DNA from: Oryzias latipes
Lineage: Eukaryota > Chordata > Actinopteri > Beloniformes > Adrianichthyidae
NCBI RefSeq assembly: GCF_002234675.1
Contig: NC_019879.2
Location: 22,253,855-22,317,854 of the forward strand
Length of the DNA: 64,000 bases
Reading direction: 5' to 3'
Below are positions 24,206-36,900 of this stretch, one piece after another. A model generated the notes under the pieces. That model ran no database searches. It was not told the origin of the DNA and worked only from the letters and a program-made list of their open reading frames with translations. Both the position numbers and the translations under genes were made by a program. Positions within the stretch are counted from its first letter, which is position 1. Every line of letters begins with the position of its first letter.

Positions 24206-26639
24206 ATTTAGCTGTGGATGGGATCAAGGAATAAGGCAGATGAGCGGCTATAGCAGATCTCCCTCAAAAGGACTGCTGCGTAAAAATGCGCAGGAGAACT
24301 TTGGAAGACAACTCTTCCTCTTATTTATAAACAATAATCCTACATTTACTATTTACATGAATTTATGTTGAGCATATCTACTGGCGAATCTTATCATCCT
24401 CAAACTCTGCCTTTAAATGAAATCCAATTTTATATCAACCATTAAGAAAAAGGAAGAAAAACAATTTAAATGGAGCACTAAAGGCAGACATCGCCATGTC
24501 AAGAACATCAAATAAAGCAAAAAGGGTTGATCTAAATCTTTTTGGGCATGATCTAAATACCCATTTTCTGGGATACAAGACAGCTGTAAATGTGCAGCTT
24601 CAGCACCACAGAGTCAATGCGCGCCACCCTTTCACACACGGTTTACTCCAACCCCCTTTAGAGAGAAACAGGTGTAGCCACATGAGCGCACGAAATTACA
24701 ACAATTAGTTAAACATCCTCAAATAAACTTCCCTCCACAGTCGTACAAATTAAAGTACACAGGGGCATAACCAGAACCCGTCGCCACAATCCAGCAGCAG
24801 GTCTGGTTCAACCTGCAGAAAACGAGGCTCCAGATTTGAGGCAAGTGAGGGTGGCTTTTTTTTCCAGGAAGAATTTAAATGAATAGGTCTAAATTAATCA
24901 TTTATCTTTTGTTGATGGATGCACCCCCACTTAGACCCCTCACAATATGCAGAGCGTTTTGTTCGACCAAATAAATCATACCCATTGTTTAAGGTACATT
25001 GATCAATCTAATGGCTTGTAATAGGCTTCTAATTGCCACGGAGAAGTACTCAGGAATAGAGTTCGGGGTGACAGATTCAGCTGAGAATTTTCACTTGAAT
25101 GACAAGGAAGTATTATGTTCTCCAGTCTTTAAAAAAAAAGAAAAACGGTGACAAGCCTAAAACAAATAAATGATTCGATGTAAAGTTTACTTTATTAAAG
25201 AACATTTAACTTTTTAAATAATTTATTTGGTCACTTTATTCTTTATATCAAGACTAAAATAAAATCACCTGTGCCCACGCCTCACTAATATTATTTTCAG
25301 TTCCCCTCAAAATAATTGAAGTAAACTGAAAATCGCGGTGTTATTTCTAATGAGCGAATTACACTGAGTTCAAATGCATTTCAGTTTCCTTAAACTCGAA
25401 TTAACTGATTTTTTCCTGCAACAATCAACCCTGCTTATCTGGAAAAAAAGGACTGTTAATACCGCTAACAGCACTCACCCAAATTGTCATGATTGCAGAA
25501 ATGATTCAATATTCCTGGCAGCGTTTAGATGCTGATGAGACTGATTTTATCGCCCCTTCTAAAGGTGGAGCTTTAAAAGAAAAAAAAAAGTATTTGAACA
25601 AATTGCGTCTGTGTTTACAGGCAGCATCCGTGCGCTATTATAGAGCACCATTTGCCCGGTTTTTGAATAGTGTGATGCACATCTTTCGACCAAAGCCGTT
25701 CTCTGGAAAATTGCTTTAACTTTAAAAGGGATGATGAATCACATCAGAGCAGGTCAATTTTACATTGTGCTATTATCTTCAAGCGTTTTAACAAACTGAG
25801 GAATATGATGGCTTATTGAATTGTGATAGGCTACTCAGAATAGGGGTGGAGGGTAGGGGAATTAGGAATTGGTGAACAAACGTTGTCTCCTTTGGAGTCC
25901 ACTATTTAATTAAAAAGCGTCTCGCGGCTGCTGTAGAATTGAAATAGAAGAAAATCTCATTGGCGGCCTTTATTGTAGTAAAAGGAGATCCGCTTTGTGC
26001 GCTGATCACGGAACAATGTAATTAACTGACCCCTCACCTGCTCTGCTGCAACAGGTAAGCAGAGGCGTGTGGAAGGGCACGTGTCCCAACACGCAGGCCT
26101 TTTTTGCTTTTTGCCCACTACTGCGCATTCAGGAACAACCGCTTTACACAGCCGATGTGCGCTTGTTGCGCGCTCTCAGGCCTCGCGCCGCATGGTCTGC
26201 CAAAACTTCATCCAGCCTTCATTCACCAGTATAAACACGATGACGCTTACATCATGTTAGATGGAGCAAAGCCCTGCACTTCTGCTGGTTCCGACCGCGC
26301 GTAAAGTGCGCCGTCTCCATTACGCACCGACAAAACAAAACAAACATAAAGATCCATGTTAAAAACTTCTAATCTTGTGTCTGGTGTGGGGTGTTTATAA
26401 TAAAATCGTGTTTCCGTGCCGTGTAGCCCGTTTTCTAGACACCGAAGTGTCCAACCCTGGAGCTAAGAAGTGCGGCCACAATCCACAGACATTAAAATGC
26501 GCGAAAAGCTTACCTCGCGGAGATGTGAAGTCTGAACTCAATTCTGTAATGAAAAGATTCATTGCAACTTCGTTTAGGAACAGATAAAATATAACTATAT
26601 GCGTAAAAAATATAAAATCGTGCCTTGTGTTTGAGTCTG
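24206..26639. other. ola1-sp9 intergenic region, candidate conserved enhancers
   Basis: About 2.4 kb with no coding exon and little recognisable repeat. Parts such as 24880-25100 and 25300-25480 are rich in TAAT/ATTA and TGATT motifs with mixed composition, the look of conserved noncoding DNA around developmental genes. 26030-26330 has more CpG. Conservation itself cannot be seen from one sequence, so enhancer function is a guess based on the sp9 neighbour. Confidence 0.35.
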
Positions 26640-26933
26640 AGGAGAGGCTGCGAGGCGCGTGATTGACGGCAGGGTTTTTGGTGTTTCTGTCTGCGGTCGA
26701 CGTTCTCATTGGCTGACTTCAAAACCCCAGCCAAGTATGCAGCTATTAGATTGGCTGCGCTTCCTCTCCAGCTGTACTTCAAAGAACACGCTTGCTACAA
26801 CTAGGTAGTGCTGGGAGCTGCGAGCCAGGAGAGGAAAACGCGTGTGTCTAAGTCAATCCGATCAATCGGAGTCAAATTGGAGGCATTCAGCAGTGACACC
26901 GCGAAAACTTTCATCGCAGCACATACCCTGGAT
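26640..26933 (+). promoter_or_regulatory. sp9: sp9 promoter and 5' UTR
   Basis: The 300 bases before the sp9 start are richer in CpG than the flanks and carry two inverted CCAAT boxes (CATTGGCTGAC near 26707, GATTGGCTGCG near 26750). The 5' UTR probably begins near 26800, since ATG 26934 is preceded by an open GC-rich leader. No clear TATA box was seen. Confidence 0.55.
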
Positions 26934-28656
26934 ATGGCTACGTCTATACTTGGGGTAAGTCCGACTTTCACATTTTACGCACAAAAGTTGCACTTTTGAG
27001 TCGTTGTTTTCTGCTTTCTTTTAGAACAAAATCTGCGCATTTCTTTTGTAAAGTGTTTCTGATAGGGTGTCAGAACTTGACAATCCAGGTGTTGCTCACA
27101 CAATCCAACACTTTGATTGTTCATCTCTAAGTTAACAAAGGCTTTTCAAACTTTGTTGTCCTCCTTACTGAGTCATTTATTGAGTCGTTAAACGATTTAA
27201 ACTACTTTGTGTTCACAAATTCTTCTTCATGAAAAATCTATGCGCAAAGTTCAAGAAAAACTTGGACTTTCTGTTTTCATTTCAACTCCTGCTTCTGTGT
27301 CGGAATAAAAACCACCCAGTGGCGCCTGATTGTAAATTTTTATGCGTATTTTCACAGGAAGAGCCGCGATTTGGAACGACACCTCTAGCGATGCTGGCTG
27401 CAACCTGCAACAAAATTGGCAACACCAGTCCTCTCACAACTTTACCCGACTCCAGCGCCTTCTCAAAGGGTGGATTTCATCCGTGGAAAAGATCCTCCTC
27501 GAGCTGCAACTTGGGATCCAGTCTCCCCGGTTTTACTGTCTCGACGAGCCGCGCGTCAACAGGACTAACACCGACCAGCGGCACGGGCAACAGCGCCTTC
27601 TGCTTAGCCTCCACTTCCCCGACCTCCTCTGCGTTTTCCACAGAATACAGCGGTCTGTTTTCCAACTCCGCGAGCGTCACGACGCAGGAATCCGGCCAGT
27701 CAGCGTTCATCTCCAAAGTTCACACATCAGCAGAGACTCTGTACCCGCGGGTGGGGATGGCGCACCCCTATGAGTCGTGGTACAAGTCCGGTTTCCACTC
27801 AACCATCTCCGGTGAAGTGGCAAACGGCGCGTCATCGTGGTGGGATGTCCACACGAATCCCGGCTCGTGGCTGGATGTGCAGAATCCCGCCGGCACCCTC
27901 CAGACCTCCCTGCACTCCGGGACGCCCCAGGCCATCCACTCCCAGCTGAGCGGCTACAACCCGGACTTCTCGTCGCTGACCCATTCGGCGTTCAGCTCCA
28001 CTGGGATCAGCCCGTCTGCGTCTCACCTGTTGTCCACCAGCCAGCACCTGTTAACGCAGGACGGCTTCAAAACAGTCATCCCCACGTACACAGACGCTTC
28101 TGCCGCCAATGCAATGATTTCCGGAGGCAGCTCAGGAATAAGTAGCTCTTCGAGGTCATCCAGGCGTTACTCCGGCAGAGCAACATGTGACTGTCCGAAC
28201 TGCCAAGAGGCCGAGCGGCTGGGGCCCGCGGGGGCCAGCCTGCGCAGAAAGGGACTCCACAGCTGCCACATCCCCGGCTGCGGTAAAGTCTACGGGAAGA
28301 CGTCTCACCTCAAAGCGCACCTGAGGTGGCACACCGGCGAGCGGCCTTTCGTTTGCAACTGGCTTTTCTGCGGCAAACGCTTCACGCGCTCCGACGAGCT
28401 CCAGAGACACCTGCGCACCCACACCGGCGAGAAACGCTTCGCCTGCCCCGTGTGCAACAAGCGCTTCATGCGGAGCGACCACCTGAGCAAGCACATCAAG
28501 ACGCACACGGCGGGCGGAGGAGGCAAAAAGGGCAGCGACAGCGACACCGACACCAGTAACCTGGAGACCCCGAGGTCCGAGTCCCCTGAACTTATACTGG
28601 AGGGGGTGAACCCCAGGATCAGTGTGAAGGATCCGTCCCCGCACGACGAGCCATGA
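26934..28656 (+). CDS. sp9: Sp9 zinc-finger transcription factor (two coding exons)
   Basis: This is a Sp/KLF-family transcription factor that binds GC/GT boxes; Sp9 acts in limb/fin bud ectoderm and in forebrain interneuron development. Exon 1 codes MATSILG (26934-26954, donor GTAAGT) and exon 2 runs 27358-28656 after a TTTTCACAG acceptor. They join in phase 0 into 439 residues (human SP9 is somewhat longer because of alanine and glycine runs). The N-terminus has the Sp-box region and the [18 protein letters not shown] block typical of Sp6-Sp9. The buttonhead box [13 protein letters not shown] starts near residue 284. Three C2H2 fingers occupy roughly 310-390 with linkers HTGERPF and HTGEKRF. 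The C-terminal tail is Ser/Asp/Thr-rich. Sp8 is the close alternative, but the [20 protein letters not shown] start and neighbours OLA1 and CIR1 point to Sp9. It is divergent from ola1 and convergent with cir1. The second exon is GC-rich, unlike its surroundings. Confidence 0.97.
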
Positions 28657-29170
28657 GGCTGCTACCCCCAAACAAAATAAGAATCAAAGATGCAAAAAGA
28701 CACGAAAACGGGTTCTATTTGAGTGAAAACACAGGAGGAAAAATATTTCCAGAAAGGATTTCACAAACTACAGAACAGATATTCTCCACAGCCGTGCGCA
28801 GTTCATTCGTAAATTCATCTGAAGAAAAAATAAAAGCTGTGGGCCTTCAGGATTTTTTTAAGGTAGCTTGAAATGGATGTTTGAAGACTCTATTGGGACA
28901 GTCTCATCTTGTAAATTAACGACTCACCTGCGTGTTTTTTCATGTAAATGTTAGGCTCTGATTGTTTTTATTGGTGTTGTTATCCTGGAAATCAGGGAGG
29001 TTCCTTTTCGACGCACTTTGTGGATATGTATGTACCCGGCTTTTTCACATTTCGGTTAATCATTTTATTTCTTTTGCTAAAAAAATATCTATATATAAAT
29101 GTTTACCTGTATAAAGTCATACGTATAAGACTTTCGTTTTATCGTAATTAAAAGGTCTGTAAAGGCTGTT
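28657..29170 (+). other. sp9: sp9 3' UTR
   Basis: AT-rich sequence after the sp9 stop (28654-28656). One AATAAA hexamer is at 28829-28834. The exact cleavage site cannot be assigned, and later AT-rich stretches to about 29170 could also be 3' UTR. Coding potential is absent. Confidence 0.45.
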
Positions 29171-29249
29171 TGTGTGCAGAATTCATATTTTTCTTTATTT
29201 TTTTAATTCTAAAAATTATTTTTCATTAAAAAAAAAGTCCTTACATTTT

Positions 29250-29560
29250 CTCATTGCCCCCACCCTGGAATAAATCAATGTTTAATGCTCCGGAAAAGAC
29301 ATTTCATGCCCAAATGAAAATCTTGTTAAATGGTATTAATTATGACTTGGAGCACATTGCAGCCCCATGTGTCTTGTATTTGCGATTAGGGATTCGTGTC
29401 TTATCAAATATCTAATTAATCTGCGAGACATCTTTTGTTCGGTCTCACTTTATCGGGGGGTTTCCAAGGGGGTTCGCTGACAAAAGGTCCCCGAATATTT
29501 ATTCTAATTGTCCAAATTAACTGCTTTCATTTGCATACCAATCGATGGGCTAAGGAGGAG
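29250..29560. promoter_or_regulatory. Candidate conserved noncoding element 3' of sp9
   Basis: A repeat-free block downstream of sp9 with dense homeodomain and POU-like motifs, including GTATTAATTATGAC (29333-29346), CTAATTAATC and ATTTGCATACCAATCGAT (near 29530). It differs from the AT-simple flanks on both sides. Regulatory function for sp9 is inferred only; a cross-species alignment would decide it. Confidence 0.35.
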
Positions 29561-30996
29561 GACACGGTTGCTTTCTCTGCGCCAGAAAGCGCACACATAG
29601 ATACAGGAACAGGGTTTTTTTTTTTTTTTTAGAAACTTCAGTCAAAGAAGGGGCAAAGAGTCAAATGCAAATGCAGAATTTGAAATGCTCCTTGCGTGGC
29701 GCAGTCAAATGGTGCCTGCGTGTTATTTGAATATCAGTGGCCCCGCACTGAAAGGGTTCAAGGATGCTCTCTGACTTCTTTGTGCGCACCCAGCGCAGCG
29801 TCCGAGTCCTAAAGAAAAAGCCGGGAATAATTACAGCGTGGATCCAGGAGTGGGAATACGTCATGGAAAAGCATCCAGACAGCCTTTTTTCCCTCCCCCT
29901 TCCCGTCTTAAGGATGATGTTAAATTGACCAAAAGGCAATCGAGGGAAATTATTGTCATTTCCTTTTGTGCCACAGCGATTTTAGGGAAAATGTCAGTTA
30001 GAAACAATGACTTTCGGCCTGCAATTGTTAGACATATGCAATAGAAAAACGGAGAAAAAGCAAAGGCAGAATTACGAAGGATAAGAAAAAGTCAATATGT
30101 TTAACTTCCTTTTTTGATATATATAAATCAACAATATGCGACTTTATTTTGGAAAAATTCTGAATAAAAAAAAACAAAAAATAATTTTTTCAACCAATTA
30201 CTATTAAATATTGTTAAAATGTATTTGATTTTTTTTAATGATATATTTCCTTTAAATATCTAAGAGGGATTTAAAATTATTTAAATTTTTTTTAGTTTCT
30301 ACAATGTTTGTTAAATTGTATGCATTAAACTTTTTTTTTAAATATTCTAATTGGAGCCGCAAAAGTGCGCATTGAAATGACGCGCATTCTGGAATTAGGC
30401 CAACAAAATGTAATGGAAATTAGAAACCTAACAACTATATCACAAAAAAAAATCAAAATTTAAAAATGAAATGTCTGAAAACAAAAATTATATATATTTG
30501 GTGTAAATGTTTTATAACACACAATTTAACAGTCCGGTAAAAATCTTCTTAAGTGTTTTCCAAATTAAACTGACTTTTATTTCATACAGGATGATAAATA
30601 TTGCAGCATTAAAAAAAATTTAAGAACAAAAATATTTTTTTTTCTTTTTCTTTACATTTTGAATTCAGTTTTCACATTTTTCAGATGCTTTATGAAGCAG
30701 CATCCTCTATGTACAGGGAAAGACAAAACAGCATCAGGAAATGTTTGTGAGCAACTGACTGAAAATGACTCCAATATTTTTCCATCAACTGATCAGTGGA
30801 AAATTGCTTCCAATAGTAATAAATGTGAACCCGTTCTCTCACAGGACAAACAAGCGGCAGGGCGCTCTGCAGATTTTCTGTCTACTGCTTCCCTCTAGTG
30901 GAGGAAAAGGATAACAACAGTTTTTACATTTTAAACAGGAGCTGCAGGCATTTTAAAAACTGACTAAAGCTAAAAAAAAAAAAAACTTTGAACGTA
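29561..30996. other. sp9-cir1 intergenic region and cir1 3' UTR
   Basis: No gene is seen. 30100-30660 is very AT-rich with T runs. A plus-strand TTTATT at 30576-30581 would serve as a poly(A) signal for cir1 read leftward, making a 3' UTR of roughly 400 bases. The two genes are tail to tail here. Confidence 0.4.
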
Positions 30997-33900
30997 TTAG
31001 GGTTTTCTTTTGACTCGCTCTTTGCTTCTATCCCCACTTCGGCTCCTACTTCTTCCTCTTCCCTCTCGTTCTTCTCTCCTCTCTCTGCTCCTCCTGTCAG
31101 CTGTTTTGCCTCTCCTTTCTTCTGCCTCCCATCTGTTCTTCTCGTCTTCACTCTGACGCCTCTGTCTACCTCGGCCCTCCCTGCCCCTCTCGCGGCTTCT
31201 GCTTCGGTCCGGGTCCGCCCTGGAGCTGGAGGGTCTCTGCCTGTCCCTGCTGCTGCGTCTCCCTCCATCTTGACCTCCCTCTGGAGTGTTCTTGTTCTTG
31301 GGACTGCGATTTCTACTCCTGCTCCTTCCCCTTTCCACTCCTCTTTGTCTGTAATCTCCAGAGTCCTCTTTCGGCTCCTTCTGTCCGGTGTGAGGGCTTG
31401 CTGACCTGCTCCTGCGAGAGGAGGCCTTTTTGTGACTCTTGACTCGCCGCTCGCTCTCAGAGCTGTTATCCCGACAGGACTCTTCTTTCTTGTTCTTCTT
31501 CCTCTTTTGGCTCTTGGATTTTCGGTGAGCGCCTGAATCTGAGCCACTGTCACTGCTGCTGTCATCAGAGGAGCTGCTTGAGCCATCACTGCTCTCCTGC
31601 TTCTTCTTGTGCTTTCTTTTGCTTTTCTTCTTCTGTTTTTTGCTCTTCTTTTTCTTTTTCTTATCAAGCCGATCAAGTTTTCTGCAAAACAGCAAAGAAG
31701 TAAACTTTTTTTTTATATTTGAAAAATCAGCACACATAAAAACAATGAGAACATTCATGTTGGACATAAACATTTTCTCCTTAAGCCTTAAAAACTAAAA
31801 TGTACAAATATCTGAGAATTTGCAAGACTGAAATGAAATCCTGTTTACCTGAGGAGCTTTTGCTTCTGTTTAGTGGTTAATGACTTCAAAAATTCCACTT
31901 CTGGATCGTCTTCTTCATCACTGGCAACATATTGCTAAAAAGAAAAAAGAAAGACTTTTGGTGAATTAGAGTTATTATAGATGTTTAAAATAACGTTTAT
32001 TAAAAACTAAGCATATTTCATGAAGCCTGAGAACCTAACAAAACTTCCCTTTCTTTGTTGGGTACATTTTTGTGTAGATGTGCGTTTGTGTATCATCATA
32101 TTCGCACAACGATGACAGTGTGAGACAGACAATTACCTGTGTAGAATCGCAAACAATAGAGTTGGTATCAAGGACACATTTTTTGAGGGCAAACCCACTG
32201 TTTCGCATCTCCGCCATTAACTCGGAGGGGTGCATCGACGGACCTGTTGGCACAAATCACACCCTAAGAGTCCCATTGATGTGGGATGTATACCATCCAC
32301 TATCTCCACGGCGGGAATTCCAAAGGCGGCTTTGTTAACAGAATGGGACACCAAATCAACTCACTCCACTTCCGGCTGAGCAAATCATACAATATCGTTC
32401 ACTGCCAAAGCAGCAGTTAGGGGAATCAGAATACACAATAATTACATTTTTTTTCTCCCGGCACAGGAGGGGAACCATTACGGCACTCCATCATCATCCC
32501 CACTGACTGGACTCTCCCAGGGTAAACATTATCACTTTACTACTCAGCTCGCTGATTGCAGAACTTGGAATCAGCTGAAGGCTGTGAGCTTTAGCTGGAG
32601 CCTGAGAGGAATGATGCAGAGGTAAACGAGCCACAGCATGTGTGGAAGACAAAAAAAAAGCTGCTCCGCTGACCCCCGCCAACCACGGATTCACATTCTT
32701 ACCACAAATAGTCACACCATACGTGCGTTTTCAGAAAGCACATGGTAAACGGCGTGTACTTGTAAAGCGCAGCACTACCTTCTTAGAAGGCCCAAAGCGC
32801 TTTACAGTCCCATTCACCCACATTCAACCAATAATGGAGGCTCTGCTGCCAAACGCTGGCGCCAACTTCTAACCACCAGGAGCAACGTGGCGTTCAGTGT
32901 CTTGCTCAAGGACACGTCGACACACGGACATGCAGAGTGCGAACTGAACCTGTGATCTTTCAACCAGAGGTCGACCGCTCTAGCCCTGCACCACCACCAG
33001 ATGCAAGTAAAAACCCTGAGCATGCTTTAAGGATTCTGTATGCTTCATTTGATGCTTTTAAAATAAAACCTGTTTATAAGAACATTTGTTTGAAGGTCCA
33101 TTTATACTGATGAGAGAAAAAAAAAAGAATACTTGAGCACATAAAATGGTACCTGCTTCCTCCTCAGACGCCATGGAGCTGGCGTTGATGCCTGACAGTC
33201 CGTACAGAGGACACTCTCTGTCTGTGTTCACGTGGCCCCATTTGTGACACTTGATGCATCTGACATTGCGCACCTTTAAAATAAAAAATGAATTAAAAAA
33301 ATTATTCAATTGTTGAATAAAAAGGTTGTAGAAATAACGTCATAATATACGACAGAGTATAAGGGCCACCATACAGAAAAAGAAATATTTGAAAAAAGTT
33401 CATGAGGGGAAATAAGTCTACATTTTATGGGAATGAAGGCACAAAACTGTTAAAATAAAGCTGTACATCACAAAAAAGCCAAAGGAGCGATTCTTGAGCA
33501 GTGTGGTGTCCATCCTATTTCTCTCAATTGTTTACAACACACACACAAATAATGTTTGGTTGAAGAGGGAAAATATAATGTTTAATTCATGAAAAAACAA
33601 AATTTCCATGGTAAAATTGTGACTTCTCATAATTCATATATGCATTTCTTTTTTCATGCTGGCCCCAAAACTATGCTGTAAATATAGATTCTTGGGATTA
33701 ATAAGGAGGAAAAAAATATTCTAAACTCAAGTACAGTGTTCCTTCATTTATCGCTGAAGTTAGATTCATGATAGGGGATAAGTGAAATAAGCAAAGTATC
33801 ATCTTTTTTATTTTGTGATCTAATGCATAGATCATGTACATAGATCTTGTGATCCATTTTAAACACGTTTCCAGTGCTTTTAATTATGATTATGTCCTTT

Positions 33901-36900
33901 TGGCCCACTGATTGTAGCTTCTACACCTACAAGCTTTTTCCAAGTTGCATTATTTCTTCTGCTCCTGATTCACAATGATTTGAATAGAGAAATACTCAGA
34001 AATGCAATTTTAAACATACTTTCCTTTGAATATATTCGCCGTCGTGAGAAAAATGCCATGGAAACATGTTAAAAACACCAAAACTATTATTTTCATGTAA
34101 AGCACATAAAGCTGCATAACATTGTTTAGTTGCTCTTGTATATATGTATATATCTTGGAAAAGATATATGTTTGTATGTAATTTATATACTTTTACTACT
34201 GGATCCTAAACCATTGAAGCCATATATATTGAGGTTAGGAGTAGTAGGTAATGAAATGACAGAAGAAAATGTCCTTTTTTGGATTGTATTGTTTAAAAAT
34301 TTTCATTAGTAAATTTGCTGCAGCGGGATGATTCTATATGCAAAAAGTGTCATATTTTGAAAGGAACTTGATACAGCCTTTGTCAAATGCAAAACATCAG
34401 ATTCAAGAAAAAGAGCTACTTTGTTTTTATTTTGCTGTGTTTAGTTCAATTACATTTCTCCTAAAAGTACCATAAATAAAAAGCACTGTTGTATTTTTTT
34501 AAGCAGTTCCTGCTGGGTTTTGGTCAGAATAATCAGCCTCAATGGCTCTCTCAGTGTTGAAGGCTGAGATTTCACATTTGGTTTGATTTAGGGTGAATTG
34601 TTAGTGTTTGCAGTTAATTTACAAGTTTGAGTTTTTAGATAAATATTAATAATTGAGTGCATCAGAAGGTAAGAAGGATTTCAAGCTTTTCATTTACAAA
34701 AAAAGTAAATACTTTATTTATTTTTATTTTTAAAATACTTTTTCTAAGATACTTAAAGCCTAAAGCCAATGGAAAAAAGACAAATTATTACATTTTTTAA
34801 TTTTATATTTCTTATTTTTGCATTATTAGTACCAACAGTCAACCAAAAACTCTAAACTTAATTCACAAATTTAACAGAAAATAAACAAGTTTCTATTCAC
34901 TACATTTAGTTTAGATCGTATTTCCAGACCAAAAAGAAAGAAACTGCAGCAGGGTTTATTTATTTGTTTGATTTTTTCTTTCCGTAAAAAGAGGAGTTGA
35001 CTAAGATAATTGAATCAAAAGAGCAAATGTGCAGTTTGCCTGTGTAACAAAGCAGTTAAAAAATAGGAATAAATCTTCACTCACCTGGATTCCAAATGGC
35101 TGATCTCTAATATTCATGTCATCTTTTGCATATCTATAAAAATAAACAGGGAACATGTTGGTTTAATCAACTTAAAGAACGGACAGACTACACTGTAAAA
35201 CTAACAAGTTCTTAAAAAGACCTTAAAAATAAGTTAATTAATTAATTAATTAACCAACTTTAATTTTCAGTAGGTGGAAACAAAGCAGCAAAAAAAACTG
35301 AATGGGAGGATATTTCCCCCCCAATAATAATGTCAAAAATAATATCAAACATTTCCAATCAGGATAATAATCAAATAATGAGTACATTAACGCTACCAAA
35401 AAGCAGCATAGTGCTTGTGTAAAACTATGAAAGTCAAAAGGTGCAGCAGTGAAACATGTGAGATTAGCTGGTGGTGTTAGCTGTCAATCATCTTGAGCAT
35501 AGCAGTGACCCACTAACATACCTCCAACTTGTGATCTGACACAATAAAGCAGTGGAAATATTAAAAAAAACACACAGAGGGGGACAGATGCTGGGCCCTG
35601 GTTCTCGTGTACAGAAGAAAAAGATCAGGAAGTGTTTTCTTGCTACCTTATCTTTAAGTGTGTCCAGCATGATTCATTGTCCGTGATAAGAAAATGCTGA
35701 TCAGGAGAATTCCAGCAGCCTCTGCCGCTATCAAGGTTTGTGTCACAGAGCTGTTCCTTTGAAGCAACAAGTACTCAACACAAAAGACCTTAAGAACTTT
35801 GTTTAAAGTGAGAACTCTAACATCGCTTTGAAAATCGCCTTTTCAGGAACCTCAATCAGGAAGAGAAGGTTGCTCTGTAATTGGTTTGTTGAATTAACAG
35901 CTTTACCGTTTAAAGGGGAGAGAACCTTTCCAAGAAGGCAATGACTATTCTATTATGTGGGATTGTTATAATAATAATATTAATAATAATATTAATAATA
36001 ATGGATTGGATTTTTCTGTGCTTTTCCAGACGCTCAAAGCACTTACAAAGCGTCCATTATTGATTCACTCCTCATTTATACTTGGTGATGATAAGCTACT
36101 GGTGTAGCCAGAGCTGGCCTGGGGCAGACTGACAAAGGCGTGGCTGCCAGTACAGGCCTACGGCTGCTCTGACCATAACTGGGACATTCGTACACATTCA
36201 ATTGGTTTGTTGGTTCCAAGACACGGAAGTAGACTGAATGAGACTACCTATGCTGGATCCTGATAACACGTAGGACAGATTCATGATTTTCCTGAAGCAT
36301 TTTAATATACTTTACTATAAATATCATATTAATGATTTGCCATCTTTATCTAATAGATTTAAGATAATTTTATGACCTGGCAAATAAAATATGCAACCAG
36401 GCTGATTCCCCCTCCCCAAAACTGGTCATGAATACATCTTAAAACATACAATGAAAATATAAAATGACCAAAAACTCAAGTCTTGAAGCAACCTCTAAAA
36501 AAATGTGTCAGAATCTAGAACTTACTTCTCTCGGGGAGCAGTCTTCTGCCACTCAAACTTGCATTCCTCCTGACCCTCCTGAGAAGCAGAAATATGGACA
36601 TAAGATTATCTTTAACATTATAGATTTTGTTTGTCCTACGAGGGCAAACTCAAAAAAGATGTATACATTTTGCATTTAAAAAAAGAAAAACAATCTAAAT
36701 TGAGGCAAGATTAAAGACAATATACCACCATAACCTGGGCAATATAATAATAAAAAAATGTCTGAAGAGAACACAAAATATGGCAGCTGGATCTGCATTA
36801 GATCATCTTCTAGAAACTGAAAGCCTTTCAGACATGAATAACGCCAATCCATTTCTAGATAGTTATGTATTACAACTTCAAACAACCCTGAACTTGCAGA

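Noticed and set aside
28156-28671. 171-codon minus-strand frame opposite sp9
   Set aside because: Shadow of the GC-rich zinc-finger exon on the opposite strand; no family resemblance and no splice context.
30924-31676. 250-codon minus-strand frame overlapping the last cir1 exon
   Set aside because: It is a shifted reading of the Lys/Arg/Ser-rich cir1 C-terminal exon. Low-complexity AAG/AGA codons avoid stops in several frames. The cir1 frame is fixed by splice phase and homology.
32725-33005. Possible tRNA gene from A- and B-box-like motifs
   Set aside because: The boxes belong to a SINE with a long tail; no cloverleaf could be folded by eye. The same holds for 2390-2582.
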